DNA from: VRUE01 sp035266685
GTDB lineage: Bacteria > Actinomycetota > Thermoleophilia > Solirubrobacterales > 70-9
DNA: 15,796 nt
NCBI GenBank assembly: GCA_035266685.1
Contig: DATFMX010000051.1
Coordinates: forward strand, 1-15,796
Reading direction: 5' to 3'
The notes under the pieces are model-generated. The model worked only from the letters and a program-made list of their open reading frames with translations, did no database searches and was not told where the DNA came from. The position numbers and the translations under genes were made by a program. This document shows positions 13,807-15,796 of this stretch, one piece after another (the first letter of the stretch is position 1; every line of letters begins with the position of its first letter).

Positions 13807-14925
13807 TCAAGCAGTTGCCGGTACGGGCTCGAGCTCGATGGCCAGCTCCTCACCGTCGCGGCAGGCCCAGGCGAGCGCCGCGCGCTCTGCGCCCTCGCCG
13901 ACGATGCGCGCCTCCTCGCCGCCTTCGACGCAGCGCAGGCCCGCGCGGGTTCGCCACCACTCGGCGACCTCTCGCGGCAGCGCGTGCCAGCCATCGCGCT
14001 CCTCTCGCCGCTCCGCCAGGTATTCGAGGAATTCCTCATACATGTGCAGGCGCGCGGGCGTGTCGAGGTAGTCGGGGTGGACGATCGGGTTGATCAGGCC
14101 GCCGTTGGCGATCAGCCAGTCGCACTTCTGCGTCCAGAGGTCGATCGAGTCCTGGCGCAGGATCTCCCACAGCGTGTGGTCCTGGACAAGGGTGATCGGC
14201 AGCTCGACCATCTCGCCGAGGAAGAAGGGCAGGATCGAGCAGCAGCCGCCGGCCTGCGGCTCGAACGGGTCGGTGTCCGGGAAGGAGGTGTCATAGAGGG
14301 ATTCCAGCTCGGGCATCCAGTCGGCATTGCGGTGGGTGGCGGGGGAGCGGAAGCCGACGGCGTCCCACTCCGCCAGGTAACGGTGAATCGCCGGCAGCTC
14401 GGACTCGAAGCGGGCGCGGCTCTCGAACAGCTTGCAGTCGTGCTTGATCCCGTGCAGGCCGACCTCGCAGCCGGCGGCGCGGACCTCGGCGAGCAGCCCG
14501 TCTGGGATCGGGTACCACTCGGCGACGAAATTCCAGGAGGAGACGAAGCCGTGGCGGCGCTCGATCTCGATGATCTTGCGCACGTTGCCCACCCCCGCAG
14601 GCCCCTCGACGTCGTGCGTGAGGATCGCCGCGAAGCGCTTGCCTTCGGGCCAGTCGGCGACGGTCGGTATCCGCGCCACGCCACGCCGGTCCAGCTCGGC
14701 GCGCAGCTCCTCGCGACGCCGGTCGACCAGCAGCGGCTCGACCGGCCAGCGCGGGAACTCGGTTCGCGCCTGTCGCTTCGCGTAGCGGCGCCGCATCGCG
14801 ATCTGCAACCGCCGCGGCAGCAGCGGCTTGAGCGCGTAATAGGCGCTCAGCGGCAGCGAGCGCCGCCCGCCCGTCTCGCGGTAGCGCTCTTCAAGGTAGT
14901 GACTGTCATCCGGAGCGACCCCCAC
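13807..14925 (-). CDS. Polysaccharide deacetylase-like protein (CE4/NodB-related)
   Basis: This 372-residue protein has no clear signal peptide. It has the spaced motifs of CE4-type sugar deacetylases, metal enzymes that remove acetyl groups from polysaccharides or their precursors. Motif 1 is ILTHDVEG (H104, D105) in place of the usual TFDDG. Motif 2 is LHGIKHD (H158 and H162, the H-x3-H metal pair). Motif 3 is GFRSPATHRNADWM (R193), and a late VHPDYL (H283) follows. Hydrophobic strands such as FVSSWNFVAEWY and CEVGLHG fit the barrel. The start is GTG 14925, the first possible codon after an in-frame stop. The GT4 gene follows with one base between, which suggests joint action on the same sugar chain. 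THDVEG is a known variation of the family, so exact activity is open. Confidence 0.82.
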   Translation of the reverse strand: MGVAPDDSHYLEERYRETGGRRSLPLSAYYALKPLLPRRLQIAMRRRYAKRQARTEFPRWPVEPLLVDRRREELRAELDRRGVARIPTVADWPEGKRFAAILTHDVEGPAGVGNVRKIIEIERRHGFVSSWNFVAEWYPIPDGLLAEVRAAGCEVGLHGIKHDCKLFESRARFESELPAIHRYLAEWDAVGFRSPATHRNADWMPELESLYDTSFPDTDPFEPQAGGCCSILPFFLGEMVELPITLVQDHTLWEILRQDSIDLWTQKCDWLIANGGLINPIVHPDYLDTPARLHMYEEFLEYLAERREERDGWHALPREVAEWWRTRAGLRCVEGGEEARIVGEGAERAALAWACRDGEELAIELEPVPATA

Positions 14926-14958
14926 ATCCGATCAACGCCTGAACCCCCCCCTCCCTTG

Positions 14959-14978
14959 TGTGGCGGCGCCGTCCGCCA
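14959..14978. terminator. Hairpin between the DcrB-like and deacetylase genes
   Basis: GTGGCGG, a 6-base loop (CGCCGT) and CCGCCAC make a perfect 7-bp stem 26 bases downstream of the minus-strand stop at 15005. No T run follows on the minus strand; a G-rich tract follows instead. Termination is possible but not shown. Confidence 0.4.
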
Positions 14979-15004
14979 CGCGGCGTGCGACCGCCCGTGG
15001 CGGG

Positions 15005-15463
15005 CTACGTGACGGGTTGGCCGCTCGGTGACGTCGGAGGGGAAGGCGTGCGGTCCAGCGCCAGGGATTCGAGGATCCTGACGAGGACTCCCTCGGTTGC
15101 GTGGAAGTTGGGAGTCGAGGTGGTTGCGGTCGCCGTGTACCCACGCGAGCTCTCGACCCAGTACATCTGGATTTGAGTCACCTCCACGCCGTCCGGTGGT
15201 TTCCATTCGAAACGGCGCATGAACCCGTCGCGACCGCCCATGATGCGCATCGGCTCGAAGGCGATCTGCCGGTACCCGGGGAATTCGCTGCGAAGCTGTT
15301 CGCCCTGAACGACTGCGTAGCGCTCGGCGTCGACGTCGGGTTCGACCGCTTCGCTCGAGAACATTACGTTCGCGTCGTCTTTTCCGGCAAGGAGGGTCAG
15401 TGACTCCTTCCAGCGCCAGTCATCTGGAATTGTGGCCGCCAGCTCGGCCCTAGCGGTTTGCAT
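15005..15463 (-). CDS. DcrB / DUF1795-like small protein
   Basis: This protein of about 152 residues has no signal peptide. The pattern fits the DcrB/DUF1795 fold: an opening IPDDWRWKESLTLLAG, a strand with ANVMFSSEAVE, the helix DAERYAVVQGEQLRSEFPGY, then IMGGRDGFMRRFEW, VEVTQIQMYWVESSRGYTAT and a closing helix TEGVLVRILESLAL. By family knowledge, DUF1795 proteins include Eag chaperones that load effectors in type VI secretion, and others with unknown roles. Nothing else from such a system is visible here, so no function is assigned. ATG 15463 is chosen. GTG 15469 in the same frame is equally possible, and neither has a clear ribosome site. The divergent neighbour is a TPR gene. Confidence 0.75.
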   Translation of the reverse strand: MQTARAELAATIPDDWRWKESLTLLAGKDDANVMFSSEAVEPDVDAERYAVVQGEQLRSEFPGYRQIAFEPMRIMGGRDGFMRRFEWKPPDGVEVTQIQMYWVESSRGYTATATTSTPNFHATEGVLVRILESLALDRTPSPPTSPSGQPVT

Positions 15464-15485
15464 CGGCACCGAGTTGTATCAGCTA

Positions 15486-15515
15486 TTGACCAAGCGAGAT
15501 AGACCGCTTTAGGGT
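15486..15515 (+). promoter_or_regulatory. Candidate promoter for the TPR protein gene
   Basis: TTGACC (15486-15491) is separated by 18 bases from TAGGGT (15510-15515), a TAnnnT -10 element. The leader to ATG 15546 would be short, about 24 bases. The 5-bp inverted pair GGGTA/TACCC (15512-15536) overlaps the start site. Confidence 0.4.
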
Positions 15516-15545
15516 AACGGCCCATATACGCTACCCGCTGATCCG

Positions 15546-15796
15546 ATGCCAGAGCCCGTAACACTGGAGCAGGCAAAACAGCTACTCACGAGTGGTGAAT
15601 ATATGGCCGCGGCCGTCGCCTACGAGCATCTCTCGCTCGACGGTCGCGATCCGAAAGAGTTCTTGATCGACTGGTCGAATGCACTGGCCGCCGCCGGCAG
15701 GCCATTGCTGGCGCTGGAGAAGCTCGATGAGTTGATCGCCCTCGAACCCAACGCTGACGCTTATGTTGAACGGGCGCGTTTGCTGGGAAACATGGG
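15546..15796 (+). CDS. TPR-repeat protein, N-terminal part (3' end outside window)
   Basis: The frame opens at ATG 15546 and stays open to the window end (83 codons), so the gene is cut off. The peptide MPEPVTLEQAKQLLTSGEYM is followed by AAAVAYEHLSLDGRDPKEFL, DWSNALAAAGRPLLALEKLD and ELIALEPNADAYVERARLLG. This is a series of paired helices with TPR-like residues (A-x-x-Y-E, W-S-N-A-L-A-A-A-G, A-L-E-K-L-D-x-L-I-x-L-x-P). TPRs are protein-binding scaffolds. It has no signal peptide. It is divergent from the DcrB-like gene, so the two may share control. Base composition here is less GC-rich than in the rest of the window. Confidence 0.85.
   Translation, partial: MPEPVTLEQAKQLLTSGEYMAAAVAYEHLSLDGRDPKEFLIDWSNALAAAGRPLLALEKLDELIALEPNADAYVERARLLGNM

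Noticed and set aside
12402..15012. Two long plus-strand frames (12402-13778 and 13783-15012)
   Set aside because: Both are antisense to the glycosyltransferase and deacetylase genes, whose motifs are clear; the antisense products are Arg/Ala/Gly-rich with no motif.

Overview
The window is GC-rich, with dense genes in short runs on both strands and many GTG or TTG starts. It contains a fatty-acid oxidation gene, secreted carbohydrate-active proteins with Gly/Pro/Glu linkers, and Wzz/Wzy-type surface-polysaccharide genes without lipopolysaccharide genes. This style suggests a high-GC actinobacterium, perhaps Thermoleophilia/Solirubrobacterales. That placement is inference from style and not a database match.

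Region by region. (1) 1-905 (+): the 3' end of an acyl-CoA dehydrogenase gene and a small SCP2-like gene. (2) 906-1451: a scar. A broken Fic-family gene (start and C-terminal winged-helix part in different frames) lies between two 69-bp copies of the 3' end of the SCP2-like gene. (3) 1385-5185 (-): a large secreted family-78 alpha-L-rhamnosidase with an extra LamG-like domain. (4) 5353-6931: a regulatory cluster. A sigma-70/ECF-type factor (-) sits between two distantly related small proteins (+) that resemble ribbon-helix-helix DNA-binding proteins. An AT-rich divergent promoter region carries repeated GCCAAT boxes. (5) 6944-9970 (+): a polysaccharide assembly operon with a 22-bp perfect palindrome, two tandem Wzz-like co-polymerase genes and an O-antigen ligase/polymerase gene. 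(6) 9940-12549 (-): a secreted protein with TSP3-like repeats, a PKD-like domain and a parallel beta-helix, whose gene overlaps the ligase gene tail to tail by 31 bp. Behind it lies a frameshifted, internally deleted paralogue that still carries a copy of that overlap. (7) 12561-14925 (-): a polysaccharide deacetylase-like gene and a GT4 glycosyltransferase gene, translationally coupled. (8) 15005-15796: a DcrB/DUF1795-like protein (-), divergent from a TPR protein that runs off the window.

How they fit together (inference): the middle of the window looks like an exopolysaccharide or capsule locus. The glycosyltransferase builds repeat units, the ligase/polymerase and Wzz-like proteins polymerise them and set chain length, and the deacetylase modifies the sugar. 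The rhamnosidase and beta-helix protein act on or bind polysaccharide outside the cell. The sigma factor and the two small proteins are good candidates for its regulators. Both ends of the window and the two scars (906-1451 and 12074-12549) show gene duplication followed by decay.
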